NCBI RefSeq assembly: GCF_026341275.1 | Contig: NZ_JAIFZO010000002.1 | Span: 384,361-448,360, forward strand | Origin: Streptomyces ortus | GTDB lineage: Bacteria > Actinomycetota > Actinomycetes > Streptomycetales > Streptomycetaceae | DNA: 64,000 bases | Direction of reading: 5' to 3' | Part shown: positions 25,354-39,832 of the stretch, one piece after another | How positions within the stretch are numbered: position 1 is the first letter of the stretch | Layout of the letters: each line of letters starts with the position of its first letter | Made by a program: the position numbers and the translations under genes | The notes under the pieces: generated by a model | The model's input: the letters and a program-made list of their open reading frames with translations, nothing else | Databases searched by the model: none | What the model was told of the DNA's origin: nothing

Positions 25354-27849
25354 TCAGCGACCGGCGCTGTCCACCACCGACGACCACTCGTCGAGCAGTG
25401 CCTGCGCCGAGGCGTCGTCGGGCCCTTCGGCCCACAGGTGGGTGACCGCCTCCGCCGGATCGGGCAGAACCATCACCCAGCGTCCGTCGGTCTCCACGAC
25501 ACGCACACCGTCGGTCGTGTCGACGAACCGGTCACCGGCCGCCTCCACGACGCGCCGCATCACCAGCCCCTTGACCGCCCAGGGAGTCGCGAGATCGCGC
25601 TTGAGGACGTGCGCCTTCGGAATGCGCGCGTCGATCTGACTGAGCGTGAGCTGCGTCCGTGCCACCAGACCGAGGAGCCGGACGAAGGCGGCCGTGCCGT
25701 CGAACACACTGCTGAACTCGGGCACGATGAACCCGCCGCGCGCGTCGCCGCCGAAGATCGTCGACTCCTCGCGCCCGACGCGCGTCAGATCGTCGGGAGA
25801 CGTCGTCGTCCAGTCGACCTGCGTCCCGTGGTACGCCGCCACCTGCTCGGCGATCCGCGTGGTGGTCACCGGCAACGCCACACGTCCGCTGCGCCGTTCG
25901 GCCGCCACCAGGTCGAGCAGGACGAGCAGTGCCCGGTCGTCCTCGATGATCCGGCCCTTCTCGTCGACGAGCGACAGCCGCTCGCCCACCGGGTCGAACC
26001 GCACGCCGAACGCGGCCCGCGCCGAAGCCACGATCTCGCCGAGCCGGACCATCCCGGACCGGCGGGTGTCCGCCGTCTCCGTGGGACGTGACTCGTCGAG
26101 ACCCGGGTTGATGGTCAGCGCGTCGACCCCGAGCTTGCCGAGGAGGCTGGGCAGCACCAGTCCGGCACTGCCGTTCGACGCGTCCACGACCACCTTGAGC
26201 CCGGCGTCGGCGATCCCACTCGTATCGACGTTCCTGAGCAGAGAGCCGGTGTACGAGTCGAAGACGCTGGCCGGGAAGTGCAGGTCCCCGATCTCACCGG
26301 GGAACGCACGCCGGTACTCCTGCCGCGCGAACACGCGGTCGAGCTTGCGCTGACTCCCCTGGGACAGGTCCGCCCCGTTCCCGTCGAAGAACATGATGTC
26401 CACCGAGTCGGGAACTCCGGGCGTCGTACGGATCATGATTCCGCCGGCACTGCCCCGCGCGGTCTGCTGCCGCGCCACCGGCAGCGGTACGTTCTCCAGG
26501 TCCCGTACGTCCATGGCGCTGGCCTGAAGAGCGGAGATGACGGCCCTCTTGAGGGCACGGGCACCCCTGGAGTGGTCACGGGCCGTCGTGACGGTGGACC
26601 CCTTCTTGAGGGTCGTCGCGTACGCGCCCGCCAGGCGGACCGCCAGCTCGGGTGTGATCTCCACGTTGAGGATCCCGGTCACTCCACGGGCCCCGAAGAG
26701 ATGCGCCTGGCCCCTGGACTCCCAAATGACCGACGTGTTGACAAACGCGCCGGCCTCGATGGTCTTGAACGGGTACACCCGGACGTTGCCCTGGACGATC
26801 GATTCCTCGCCGACGAGGCACTCGTCCCCAATGACGGCGCCGTCCTCGATACGCGCCGCCCGCATGATGTCGGTGTTCTTGCCGACGACACAGCCGCGCA
26901 GATTGCTGTGCTGACCGATGTACACGTTGTCGTGCAGTACGGCCTTGTGCAGGAACGCGCCGGTCTTGACGACGACGTTGGAGCCCACCACGGTGTGCTC
27001 GCGGATTTCGACGTCGGCTTCGACCTTGGCGTAGTCCCCGATGTAGAGCGGCCCCCGCAGCACCGCGTCGGGGTGGACCTCGGCGCCCTCGGCGACCCAG
27101 ACGCCGGGCGATATCTCGAAGCCGTCCAGCTCGACGTCGACCTTGCCCTCCAGGACATCGGCCTGCGCCTTCACATAGCTTTCGTGCGTGCCGACATCTT
27201 CCCAGTAGCCCTCGGCGACATAGCCGTAGATCGGCTTGCCCTCCTTCATCAGCTGAGGGAAGACATCGCCGGACCAGTCGACGGAGACATCGGCATCGAC
27301 ATAGTCGAAGACCTCGGGCTCCATGACATAGATGCCGGTGTTCACCGTGTCCGAGAAGACCTGACCCCAGGTCGGCTTCTCAAGAAAACGCTCGACCTTT
27401 CCCTCGTCATCGACAATGGTGATGCCGAATTCAAGAGGATTGGGAACGCGGGTCAAGCAGACCGTTACGAGCCCACCCTTTTCCTTGTGGAAGTTGATGA
27501 GGTCGGTGAGGTCGAAGTCGGTCAGAGCATCGCCGGAGATCACGAGGAACGTGTCGTCCTTCAGTGCCTCTTCGGCGTTCTTGACACTGCCGGCAGTACC
27601 GAGTGGCTTCTCCTCGTTGGCATAGGTGAGCTCCATACCGAGCTCTTCACCGTCACCGAAGTAGTTCTTGACCAGCGAGGCCAGGAACTGGACGGTGACG
27701 ACGGTTTCGTTTAGCCCATGCCGCTTGAGCAGCCGCAGCACGTGCTCCATGATCGGGCGGTTGGCCACAGGCAGGAGCGGCTTGGGCATGCTTGAGGTCA
27801 TGGGGCGAAGGCGTGTGCCTTCGCCGCCGGCCATCACGACGGCCTTCAT
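25354..27849 (-). CDS. sugar-1-phosphate nucleotidyltransferase fused to a degenerate phosphomannomutase-like domain
   Basis: An 831-residue three-part protein. Residues 1-~235 are a nucleotidyltransferase ([20 protein letters not shown]), and residues ~250-370 are left-handed-helix hexapeptide repeats. From about 390 there is a phosphohexomutase-like region. It is annotated in relatives as mannose-1-phosphate guanylyltransferase, making GDP-mannose. The mutase part lacks the expected phosphoserine loop: [12 protein letters not shown] stands where TASHNP is normal, and the DGDADR metal loop reads RFDPVGERL. It is therefore probably not a working mutase. The ATG at 27849 has AAGGAGG upstream. 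It follows the CDP-alcohol transferase gene. Confidence 0.88.
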   Translation of the reverse strand: MKAVVMAGGEGTRLRPMTSSMPKPLLPVANRPIMEHVLRLLKRHGLNETVVTVQFLASLVKNYFGDGEELGMELTYANEEKPLGTAGSVKNAEEALKDDTFLVISGDALTDFDLTDLINFHKEKGGLVTVCLTRVPNPLEFGITIVDDEGKVERFLEKPTWGQVFSDTVNTGIYVMEPEVFDYVDADVSVDWSGDVFPQLMKEGKPIYGYVAEGYWEDVGTHESYVKAQADVLEGKVDVELDGFEISPGVWVAEGAEVHPDAVLRGPLYIGDYAKVEADVEIREHTVVGSNVVVKTGAFLHKAVLHDNVYIGQHSNLRGCVVGKNTDIMRAARIEDGAVIGDECLVGEESIVQGNVRVYPFKTIEAGAFVNTSVIWESRGQAHLFGARGVTGILNVEITPELAVRLAGAYATTLKKGSTVTTARDHSRGARALKRAVISALQASAMDVRDLENVPLPVARQQTARGSAGGIMIRTTPGVPDSVDIMFFDGNGADLSQGSQRKLDRVFARQEYRRAFPGEIGDLHFPASVFDSYTGSLLRNVDTSGIADAGLKVVVDASNGSAGLVLPSLLGKLGVDALTINPGLDESRPTETADTRRSGMVRLGEIVASARAAFGVRFDPVGERLSLVDEKGRIIEDDRALLVLLDLVAAERRSGRVALPVTTTRIAEQVAAYHGTQVDWTTTSPDDLTRVGREESTIFGGDARGGFIVPEFSSVFDGTAAFVRLLGLVARTQLTLSQIDARIPKAHVLKRDLATPWAVKGLVMRRVVEAAGDRFVDTTDGVRVVETDGRWVMVLPDPAEAVTHLWAEGPDDASAQALLDEWSSVVDSAGR

Positions 27850-27938
27850 GTCGGAAGCGTCCTCCTTGAAGAGACGGTCTAGCCGACTTCACCCGTCAGA
27901 TTGTCCCGCACATTCTCGTTGCGGGCCATCAGAGACCT

Positions 27939-28571
27939 CTACGGCCGCCCATTGGGCGGGCTCAGTCGGCCATGGTTGTCCGCACGAACAAGGCGGCGGA
28001 CCTGAACCACGTAGAGGATCCCTGCCCACCAATACAGAGTTGTACCCCATCCGGCGAACGCCCATCCGAAAATAGCAGCGAGTGACGCAAGCCAGCCACT
28101 TCCGTCACTGAGCAGCAACAACGGGAAGGCGTACATCAAGTTGAACGTTGCAGCCTTCCCGAGGAAGTTCACCTGTGGCGGCGGATAGCCGTGCCGCCTG
28201 AGGATGCCCACCATCACGAGCAGAACGAGCTCGCGCGCCAGCAGCACACTGGTCAGCCACAGGGGCAGGATCTCGCGCCAGGTGAGCCCGAGCAGGGTCG
28301 AGAGGATGTAGAGGCGGTCGGCGGCGGGGTCCAGCAGCCGGCCGAGGCCGCTGATCTGGTTCCAGCGACGGGCGAGCTTGCCGTCCAGATAGTCGCTGAT
28401 ACCGCTCAGCATGAGCACCAGAAGCGCCCAGCCGTCGCTGTTGGGCCCACCGAACTCCGGCCTGAGGATCAGCCACAGAAAGAGCGGTACGCCCGCGAGG
28501 CGCGCCATGCTGAGGATGTTCGGGATGGTGAGGACCCGGTCTGTCTGGACGCGGGTCTCCTGGACCTCCAC
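27939..28571 (-). CDS. CDP-alcohol phosphatidyltransferase
   Basis: A 210-residue membrane enzyme with several hydrophobic helices and the complete family signature DYLDGKLARRWNQISGLGR...LLDPAADR, in which the four aspartates bind metal and the CDP-lipid. The family joins phosphatidyl groups to glycerol phosphate, inositol phosphate or similar acceptors; the M. tuberculosis neighbour in this position is pgsA2 (Rv1822). The acceptor cannot be told from sequence. The GTG at 28571 has GGAGG eight bases upstream; the longer frame to 28691 has no better start. It is the first gene after the rRNA terminator on the same strand. Confidence 0.88.
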   Translation of the reverse strand: MEVQETRVQTDRVLTIPNILSMARLAGVPLFLWLILRPEFGGPNSDGWALLVLMLSGISDYLDGKLARRWNQISGLGRLLDPAADRLYILSTLLGLTWREILPLWLTSVLLARELVLLVMVGILRRHGYPPPQVNFLGKAATFNLMYAFPLLLLSDGSGWLASLAAIFGWAFAGWGTTLYWWAGILYVVQVRRLVRADNHGRLSPPNGRP

Positions 28572-28675
28572 CCGGGGGCCTCCTGTGGGAACGAGCCAAC
28601 GTTGCCCCCTGACCTTACCCTCAGGCATCGGCCCCGAGCGCGGAGGGGTTCCGGGTGATCCCGCACCCGGAACGC

Positions 28676-28710
28676 AAAAAAGCCCCCGCACCGAAGTGCG
28701 GGGGCTTTTC
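28676..28710 (-). terminator. intrinsic terminator of the rRNA operon
   Basis: AGCCCCCGCAC (28681-28691) pairs with GTGCGGGGGCT (28696-28706) around CGAA. On the minus strand the hairpin is followed by a run of T (28676-28680 are A on the plus strand), a textbook rho-independent terminator eleven bases past the 5S gene. Confidence 0.93.
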
Positions 28711-28720
28711 CGTAATATTT

Positions 28721-28839
28721 GTTCGGCGGCGTCCTACTCTCCCACAGGGTCCCCCCTGCAGTACCATCGGCGCTGTAAGGCTTAGCTTCCGGGTTCGGAA
28801 TGTAACCGGGCGTTTCCCTCACGCTATGACCACCGAAAC
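28721..28839 (-). rRNA. rrf: 5S ribosomal RNA
   Basis: About 119 bases. On the minus strand it begins GTTTCGGTGGTCATAGCGTG, contains the conserved CCGAACCCGGAAGCTAAGCC block, and ends in GGACGCCGCCGAAC. The two ends pair to form helix I. It is the last gene of the operon. Confidence 0.95.
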
Positions 28840-28939
28840 ACTATGAAACTCTCAAACTGCGGCACCACACCCCGTGGCCACACGGGTATGGGATTGTTCG
28901 TGGTTTCAGAACCAACACAGTGGACGCGAGCAACTGAGG

Positions 28940-33904
<4,965 letters not shown>

Positions 33905-34489
33905 ATGTTTACCGGTAATCCGGTTCACATCATGAGAGCGGAACGACCAACCGGAATAAGGAAGGCCGTTCACAGCGTCCTCGCTGATGCGCCTGCCGTG
34001 CTTGCGCCCGGCAGGACTTTTTCAAAGGAACCTCCACCCACCACCCTGCGGTGATGGACGGGGTATCAACATATCTGGCGTTGATTTTTGGCACGCTGTT
34101 GAGTTCTCAAGGAACGGACGCTTCCTTCGTACTCACCCTCTCGGGCTTTCCTCCGGGCGCTTCCCTTCGTGTTCCCAAACTCTATCAGTGTATTTCCGTC
34201 TCTCTGACCACCGATTCTGCGAACATGCAGAACCAGACCCCGAGAAAGGATCTGACAAGTTTGGGTGCTGCCAGGCACGGACACTTTCGCGTCGCTCGGC
34301 CTCAAGCAGGAGTACGACAGTACACGGGGCCTCGGAGCGGGCGCAAATCGTTTCCGCTGGGCACGACGACCGCCAACCGGCTGCTCTGGCGCGGAACCGT
34401 CACTTCTCATGACTTACGCTGCTCAACAGTGCGCCGTCCGGGACAGGCAGTGACGGCCCAGATGAATCCCCGCCCCCGGGAGGCTTCCC
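33905..34489. promoter_or_regulatory. rRNA leader and divergent rrn/PTS promoter region
   Basis: This region holds the rRNA leader and the promoters of two divergent operons. On the minus strand there is a promoter candidate TTGCGC (34341-34346) with 18 bp to TACTGT (34317-34322). A second candidate is TAGAGT (34179-34184) with a weak GTCAGA 18 bp upstream. Multiple promoters are usual for Streptomyces rRNA operons. A boxA-like antitermination stretch lies at 34091-34113. Plus-strand promoter elements for crr are not obvious, and I found no clear copy of the DasR site. Confidence 0.6.
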
Positions 34490-34939
34490 ATGACCACCGT
34501 GACGTCCCCTCTTGCAGGACGCACCATCGGACTCACCGCTGTACCCGACCCGGTCTTCTCCGGGGCCATGGTGGGCCCCGGGACCGCGATCGACCCCGTG
34601 AGGGAGGCCTCGGAGGCGGTATCGCCCATCGACGGCGTGATCGTCTCCCTGCACCCGCACGCCTTCGTCGTGGTCGACGACGAAGGTCATGGAGTGCTGA
34701 CGCACCTGGGTATCGACACCGTGCAGCTCAACGGCGAGGGTTTCGAGCTGCTCGTCAACAAGGGCGACACCGTACGGCGTGGACAGTCCGTGGTGCGCTG
34801 GGACCCTGCCGCCGTCGAAGCGGCCGGCAAGTCCCCCATCTGTCCCATCGTGGCACTCGAAGCCACGGCCGAATCCCTTTCCGACGTCAGCGTTGACGGC
34901 GAAGTGAAGGCTGGCGACGCTCTCTTCAGCTGGCACTGA
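34490..34939 (+). CDS. crr: PTS enzyme IIA (glucose-type)
   Basis: A 149-residue soluble EIIA of the glucose/N-acetylglucosamine family. The phosphorylated histidine is His72 in VLTHLGIDTVQLNGEGF, and the partner histidine lies in LHPHAFVVV. It accepts phosphate from HPr and passes it to a membrane IIB/IIC component, or signals as free IIA. The ATG at 34490 follows GGGAGG. ptsI begins 79 bases downstream in the same direction, so the two are probably one operon. HPr and the permeases are elsewhere. The gene is divergent from the rRNA operon. In S. coelicolor crr serves N-acetylglucosamine uptake. Confidence 0.95.
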   Translation: MTTVTSPLAGRTIGLTAVPDPVFSGAMVGPGTAIDPVREASEAVSPIDGVIVSLHPHAFVVVDDEGHGVLTHLGIDTVQLNGEGFELLVNKGDTVRRGQSVVRWDPAAVEAAGKSPICPIVALEATAESLSDVSVDGEVKAGDALFSWH

Positions 34940-35018
34940 CCTCATCGCCGTCCACGACGGCAAGCACGGCACGACATCACGGCGGCAAGGGCCCGCCGCT
35001 CTATCGGAGACGGGTGAC

Positions 35019-36689
35019 ATGGAGACAACGCTGCGAGGCGTCGGCGTGAGCCACGGTGTGGCGATCGGCGAAGTTCGGCACATGGGAACGGCGGTGCTCG
35101 AACCGCCTGCCAAGCAGATACCGGTGCAGGACGCGGAGCGCGAACAGGGGCGCGCCCGCAAGGCCGTGGAAGCCGTGGCCGCCGACCTGATGGCGCGCGG
35201 CAATCTGGCGGGCGGCGAGGCCCAGGGCGTGCTCGAGGCCCAGGCCATGATGGCCCAGGACCCGGAACTCATGGCCGACGTCGAGCGGCGTATCGCCGTC
35301 GGGAGCACGGCGGAGCGCGGGGTGTACGACGCGTTCGCCTCGTACCGTGCCCTCCTGGCGAATGCCGGTGAGTACCTCGCGGGGCGGGTGGCGGACCTCG
35401 ACGACGTGCGGAACCGTATCGTCGCGCGGCTGCTCGGTGTGCCGATGCCGGGCGTTCCCGACAGCGACGAGCCGTACGTCCTGATCGCTCGTGATCTCGC
35501 TCCGGCCGACACGGCGCTGCTGGACCCGACGCTCGTGCTCGGCTTCGTCACCGAGGAGGGCGGGCCGACGAGCCACAGCGCGATCCTGGCGCGGGCTCTC
35601 GGTGTGCCCGCCGTGGTGGCGCTGCCGGGAGCCGGTGAGCTGGCCGAGGGCACGATGGTCGCCGTCGACGGCAGCACCGGTGAGATCTTCGTGAACCCGA
35701 GTGCGGAGAAGAAGGCCGAGATGGAGGCCGCGGCGGCCGCGCGCAAGGCGGCGCTCGCCGGGTCGACCGGGCCCGGTGCGACCTCCGACGGACACAAGGT
35801 TCCGCTGCTGGTCAACATCGGCGGCCCGGCGGACGTTCCGGCGGCGGTCGAGGCCGGTGCCGAGGGTGTGGGTCTGTTCCGTACCGAGTTCCTCTTCCTC
35901 GACGACAGCAAGAACGCGCCGTCCGAGGCGAAGCAGGTCGAGGCGTACCGCACGGTGCTCGAAGCCTTCCCCGAGGGGCGGGTCGTGGTGCGCGTGCTCG
36001 ACGCGGGCGCCGACAAACCGCTCGACTTCCTGACGCCCGCCGACGAGCCGAACCCGGCGCTCGGCGTCCGCGGTCTGCGATCGCTGCTCGACCACCCCGA
36101 CGTACTGCGCACGCAGCTGACGGCGCTGTCGAAGGCTTCCGAGGGGCTGCCCGTCCACCTTGAGGTCATGGCGCCGATGGTCGCCGACCGTGCGGACGCC
36201 AAGGCGTTCGCCGACGCGTGCCGTGCCGCGGGTCTGCAGGCGAAGTTCGGCGCCATGGTCGAGATCCCTTCCGCCTCTCTGCGGGCGCGCTCGATCCTGC
36301 GGGAGGTCGAGTTCCTGTCGCTGGGGACCAACGACCTCGCGCAGTACACCTTCGCCGCCGACCGTCAGGTGGGCGCCGTGTCCCGGCTGCAGGATCCGTG
36401 GCAGCCGGCGCTGCTCGACCTGGTCGCGATGTCCGCCGAGGCGGCGCGGGCCGAGGGCAAGAGCTGTGGCGTCTGTGGCGAGGCCGCTTCGGACCCGCTG
36501 CTCGCGTGTGTGCTGACCGGTCTGGGTGTCACCTCTCTTTCCATGGGTGCGGCGTCGATTCCCTACGTCCGCGCGACGCTGGCCAAGTACACGCTGGCGC
36601 AGTGCGAGCGGGCCGCGGCGGCGGCGCGTGCCTGTGACAGCGCCGACGAGGCGCGCGCCGCGGCTCAGGCGGTGCTGTCCGGGGAGTAG
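35019..36689 (+). CDS. ptsI: PTS enzyme I (phosphoenolpyruvate-protein phosphotransferase)
   Basis: A 556-residue enzyme I of usual length. The N-terminal half carries the phosphohistidine motif GGPTSHSAILAR with His186. The C-terminal TIM-barrel half has FRTEFLFLD, the metal/PEP site around LSLGTNDLAQYTFAADRQ, and the active-site cysteine near 486 in CGVCGEAASDP. It moves phosphate from PEP to HPr. The ATG at 35019 follows CGGAGACGGG. It is followed by a hairpin terminator at 36717-36744. Co-location with crr provides the two general parts of the sugar phosphotransferase system. Confidence 0.97.
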   Translation: METTLRGVGVSHGVAIGEVRHMGTAVLEPPAKQIPVQDAEREQGRARKAVEAVAADLMARGNLAGGEAQGVLEAQAMMAQDPELMADVERRIAVGSTAERGVYDAFASYRALLANAGEYLAGRVADLDDVRNRIVARLLGVPMPGVPDSDEPYVLIARDLAPADTALLDPTLVLGFVTEEGGPTSHSAILARALGVPAVVALPGAGELAEGTMVAVDGSTGEIFVNPSAEKKAEMEAAAAARKAALAGSTGPGATSDGHKVPLLVNIGGPADVPAAVEAGAEGVGLFRTEFLFLDDSKNAPSEAKQVEAYRTVLEAFPEGRVVVRVLDAGADKPLDFLTPADEPNPALGVRGLRSLLDHPDVLRTQLTALSKASEGLPVHLEVMAPMVADRADAKAFADACRAAGLQAKFGAMVEIPSASLRARSILREVEFLSLGTNDLAQYTFAADRQVGAVSRLQDPWQPALLDLVAMSAEAARAEGKSCGVCGEAASDPLLACVLTGLGVTSLSMGAASIPYVRATLAKYTLAQCERAAAAARACDSADEARAAAQAVLSGE

Positions 36690-36716
36690 CCGGGCGAGCG
36701 GTCGTCCGTGATCGAA

Positions 36717-36744
36717 TGGCGCTCCACCGCGAGGTGGGGCGCCA
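36717..36744 (+). terminator. ptsI terminator
   Basis: TGGCGCTCCACC (36717-36728) pairs with GGTGGGGCGCCA (36733-36744) around GCGA, with one G-T pair. The plus strand continues CTCGCTTTT. It lies 28 bases past the ptsI stop. Confidence 0.8.
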
Positions 36745-36753
36745 CTCGCTTTT

Positions 36754-36782
36754 CGTGTGCGTGTGCGTGTGCGTGTGTGTGG
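36754..36782. repeat. CGTGTG microsatellite
   Basis: Four perfect CGTGTG hexamers (36754-36777) followed by TGTGG lie in the gap between ptsI and the convergent gene, ending next to that gene's stop codon at 36783. Confidence 0.9.
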
Positions 36783-37679
36783 TCAGTGCGTGTGCGCCGT
36801 CGGATGCCCGTCGTCGCCCAGGTCCGGTGGCGCGCAGTAGTCGACGCCCGACTCCGGGGAGACGAGGTCGCCCGATTCGACGTCCGTGCAGTAGGCGTCG
36901 AAGACTTCTCCCGCGGTGAGGGGTTCCAGTCCCTCGCCTCGCAGACGCCAGCCGTAGACCTGGTCGGTGGCCTCGGATGTGGTGGTGCGCATGACGAGGC
37001 CGCCGGCGCTGCGGGTGGCGATGCCCAGGGCGAGCACGGTGGTGAATTCGAGTGCCTCGGACTCGTCCAGGTGTGGTGTTCCGTGCTGGTCGTCGTCGGT
37101 GCGCAGGACAGCGACCAGTGCCTCGGGCTCCGTGGAGACACTGCACACGAGGTGCCGTTGTCCGGGGCCCGAGACGTGCAGGATGCGGACGAGCAGGTCC
37201 GAGGCCCGTTGGAAGGCCGCTCGGCCGATGTCCTCGCCGCAGGACGCGCACGTGCCGATCTGGGACAGGAGCGTGGTCGCGTACTCCCAGGTGGCGCGGC
37301 GGACCGCTTCGTCGATGAGGTCGGGGACGAGGGTGTCGAGGGTCTGGCCTTCGTAGGGGACGGTCGCGCCTGTCGTGGCGAGCTCCGCCGTGAAGCGGGT
37401 GCGGCTGGACGCGGAGTCGGGGTCGAGTGCGTGCTCGGCGCAGAACTCCGCGTACTCCTCGGGGTCGAAGAGAGCCACCGTGGTGTGGCCGCCCTCGGAG
37501 GCGAGTGTCCTGAGGAGGGTCTCCACTTGTCGGAGGTAGCTCGTGTGGTCGTCGAAGGCGAAGGTGCGGTAGCGGCGTCGCATGGCGGTGAAGTCCTGCT
37601 CGTCGGTGAGCAGGCCGATCGTTCCGGCGACTTCGCGGCGCAGGACGCGTCGCATGGTCCGGTGCTGGGTGTGCGCCAT
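36783..37679 (-). CDS. conserved hypothetical protein with a CxxC pair
   Basis: A 298-residue soluble protein that I do not recognise. It starts MAHTQHRTMRRVLRREVAGTI and contains an acidic region (FDPEEYAEFCAEHALDPDS). A CxxC pair in IGTCASCGEDIG could bind a metal or form a disulphide. It ends in a His-containing tail (GHPTAHTH). No signal peptide or membrane segment is seen. The ATG at 37679 has an AGGGGGA ribosome site; the frame is open to 37706. Codon bias is normal. It converges with ptsI and is upstream-adjacent to the acetoacetyl-CoA ligase gene on the same strand, 99 bases away. Confidence 0.75.
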   Translation of the reverse strand: MAHTQHRTMRRVLRREVAGTIGLLTDEQDFTAMRRRYRTFAFDDHTSYLRQVETLLRTLASEGGHTTVALFDPEEYAEFCAEHALDPDSASSRTRFTAELATTGATVPYEGQTLDTLVPDLIDEAVRRATWEYATTLLSQIGTCASCGEDIGRAAFQRASDLLVRILHVSGPGQRHLVCSVSTEPEALVAVLRTDDDQHGTPHLDESEALEFTTVLALGIATRSAGGLVMRTTTSEATDQVYGWRLRGEGLEPLTAGEVFDAYCTDVESGDLVSPESGVDYCAPPDLGDDGHPTAHTH

Positions 37680-37778
37680 CTTTTTCCCCCTGTGCGCGGT
37701 GATCAATGCTCACTCACCGTAACCGAAGGCACTGACAATCCGCCTCGGGGTGTCCGAGGCGGTCGCGGCGGGGGCCGG

Positions 37779-39746
37779 TCAGGCGCGGTCGCGGGCCAGT
37801 TGCTCGTAGAAGCCGAGCAGGTCGAGGTTGTCGACGGAGCCGGGGTTGACGGCCTTTTCGAGGGGCGTGCCCTGGAGGAGGCGTTTGACCGGGACCTCGA
37901 TGCGTTTGCCCGTCAGGGTGTGGGGGATGCCGGGGACTTCGATGACCTCGTCGGGGATGTGGCGGGGTGAGAGCTGTTCCCTGATGGTCCGCTTGATGCG
38001 GCCGAGGAGGGCTTCGTCGAGTTCGGCTTCGGGTGCCAGGTGGACGAAGAGCGGCATCCAGTAGCCGCCGTCGGGCTGTTCGACGCCGATGACGAGGGAT
38101 TCGCGGATCTCCGGGAGGCGTTCGACCGCCTCGTAGATGTCGGCCGACCCCATGCGTACGCCCTGGCGGTTGAGGGTGGAGTCCGAGCGGCCGTGGATGA
38201 CGACGGAGCCGCGTGAGGTGAGGGTGATCCAGTCGCCGTGGCGCCAGACGCCGGGGTACGTGTCGAAGTAACTGTCGTGGTAGCGGCTGCCGTCGGGGTC
38301 GTTCCAGAAGCGGATCGGCATGGACGGCATGGGGTTGGTGACGACGAGTTCGCCGACCTCGTCGATGAGGGGTTTGCCGCTCGGGTCCCAGGACTGGAGG
38401 TCGGTGCCGAGGCTCGGGGCCTGGAGTTCGCCGATGTGGACGGGGAGGGTGGGGACCGCGCCCGCGAAGCAGGAGCACACGTCGGTGCCGCCGCTGACGG
38501 AGGCGATCCACAGGTCGTCGCGCACCTCGTCGTGCAGCCAGCGGAACCCGTCGGGCGGCAGGGGCGAGCCCGTGGTGGCGACGCACTTGATCCGGGAGAG
38601 GTCGAAGTCGCGGGAGGGGTGCACGTCCGCTTTGCGGCACGCCATGACGTAGGCCGCCGAGGTGCCGTACAGGGTGGCGCCGGTGCGTTCGGCGATGCGC
38701 CACTGGGCGCCGGTGTCCGGGTAGCCGGGGCTTCCGTCGTACAGGACGATCGTGGTGCCGGTGAGGAGGCCGGAGACGAGGAAGTTCCACATCATCCAGC
38801 CGGTGGACGTGTACCAGAAGAAGCGGTCGTCGGGTCCCAGGTCGCAGTGCAGGCCGAGTTGTTTGAGGTGCTCGACGAGGATGCCGCCCTGCGACTGGAC
38901 GATGGCCTTGGGCAGGCCGGTCGTGCCGGAGGAGTAGAGCACCCAGAGCGGGTGGTCGAAGGGCACCTCTTCGTAGACGGGTGTGACGTCCGACGAGGTG
39001 AGGGCGGACCATTCCAGGGCGCCTTCGGGGGCCTCGGTGCCGAGCAGCGGGATGTGGACGACGGCGCGCAGGGTGGGCAGTTCGCGGCGCAGTTCGGCGA
39101 CGGTGTCGCGGCGGTCGTGTTCCTTGCCTCCGTAGCGGTAGCCGTCGACCGCGAAGAGGACGACGGGTTCGACCTGCTGGAAGCGGTCGAGGACGCTGCG
39201 GGCGCCGAAGTCCGGGGCGCAGGACGTCCACACCGCGCCGACGGCGGCGGTGGCGAGGAGGGCGGCCACGGCCTGCGGGATGTTCGGGAGGTAGCCGCTG
39301 ACACGGTCTCCGGGGCGTACGCCGAGGGCACGCAGCTCGGCGGCCAGGGAGCCGACCTGCCTGCGTAGTTCGGACCAGCTCACGGGACGGGGCTCATGGG
39401 TCTCGTCGACGTAGAGGAGGGCCGGTTCGTCCGCTCGGGTGCCGGCCGCCCGCAGTGCGTGCTCGGCGTAGTTGAGGGTGGCTCCGGGGAACCACTGGGC
39501 TCCCGGCATCGAGCGGTCGCCGAGCACGCGCGCGTAGGGGGTGGAGAACCGTACGTCGAAGAAATCGGTGACGGCTTTCCAGAAGGTGTCGAGTTCGTCC
39601 ACGGACCACCGGTGCAGGTCGGTGTAGCCGCCCTCCGCGGGGGCTCCGTGGTGCTCGGCCGCCCATGCCTGGAATCGGGTGATCCGCGCCCGGGCGATGT
39701 GCTCCAGGTCGGGCTGCCAGAGCGGCGAGGGGTTCGATGAGGTCAT
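37779..39746 (-). CDS. acetoacetate-CoA ligase
   Basis: A 655-residue acyl-CoA synthetase with the AMP-binding motif YSSGTTGLPKAIVQSQGG and the C-terminal hinge GRSDSTLNRQGVRMGSADIYEAVE. The Asn-Arg-Gln-Gly hinge together with the N-terminal WSVDELDTFWKAVTDFF fits the acetoacetyl-CoA synthetase group better than acetyl-CoA synthetase. The reaction converts acetoacetate, ATP and CoA to acetoacetyl-CoA. The ATG at 39746 follows GGGAG; the frame upstream is open to 39887. It is divergent from the GH31 gene over a 213-bp region holding repeated CATGTG sites. Confidence 0.88.
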   Translation of the reverse strand: MTSSNPSPLWQPDLEHIARARITRFQAWAAEHHGAPAEGGYTDLHRWSVDELDTFWKAVTDFFDVRFSTPYARVLGDRSMPGAQWFPGATLNYAEHALRAAGTRADEPALLYVDETHEPRPVSWSELRRQVGSLAAELRALGVRPGDRVSGYLPNIPQAVAALLATAAVGAVWTSCAPDFGARSVLDRFQQVEPVVLFAVDGYRYGGKEHDRRDTVAELRRELPTLRAVVHIPLLGTEAPEGALEWSALTSSDVTPVYEEVPFDHPLWVLYSSGTTGLPKAIVQSQGGILVEHLKQLGLHCDLGPDDRFFWYTSTGWMMWNFLVSGLLTGTTIVLYDGSPGYPDTGAQWRIAERTGATLYGTSAAYVMACRKADVHPSRDFDLSRIKCVATTGSPLPPDGFRWLHDEVRDDLWIASVSGGTDVCSCFAGAVPTLPVHIGELQAPSLGTDLQSWDPSGKPLIDEVGELVVTNPMPSMPIRFWNDPDGSRYHDSYFDTYPGVWRHGDWITLTSRGSVVIHGRSDSTLNRQGVRMGSADIYEAVERLPEIRESLVIGVEQPDGGYWMPLFVHLAPEAELDEALLGRIKRTIREQLSPRHIPDEVIEVPGIPHTLTGKRIEVPVKRLLQGTPLEKAVNPGSVDNLDLLGFYEQLARDRA

Positions 39747-39832
39747 GGGTCGGCTCCCGGACTGCGCGCGTCGTGTGCGTGTACCACGCACGAACTGGGG
39801 TGTGCGGGTCACGCGGCTGAGACGGACGATGC

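Noticed and set aside
34330..34489. DasR-type operator before crr
   Set aside because: I looked for an ACTGGTCTAGACCAGT-like 16-mer, expected from S. coelicolor, and saw no convincing match.
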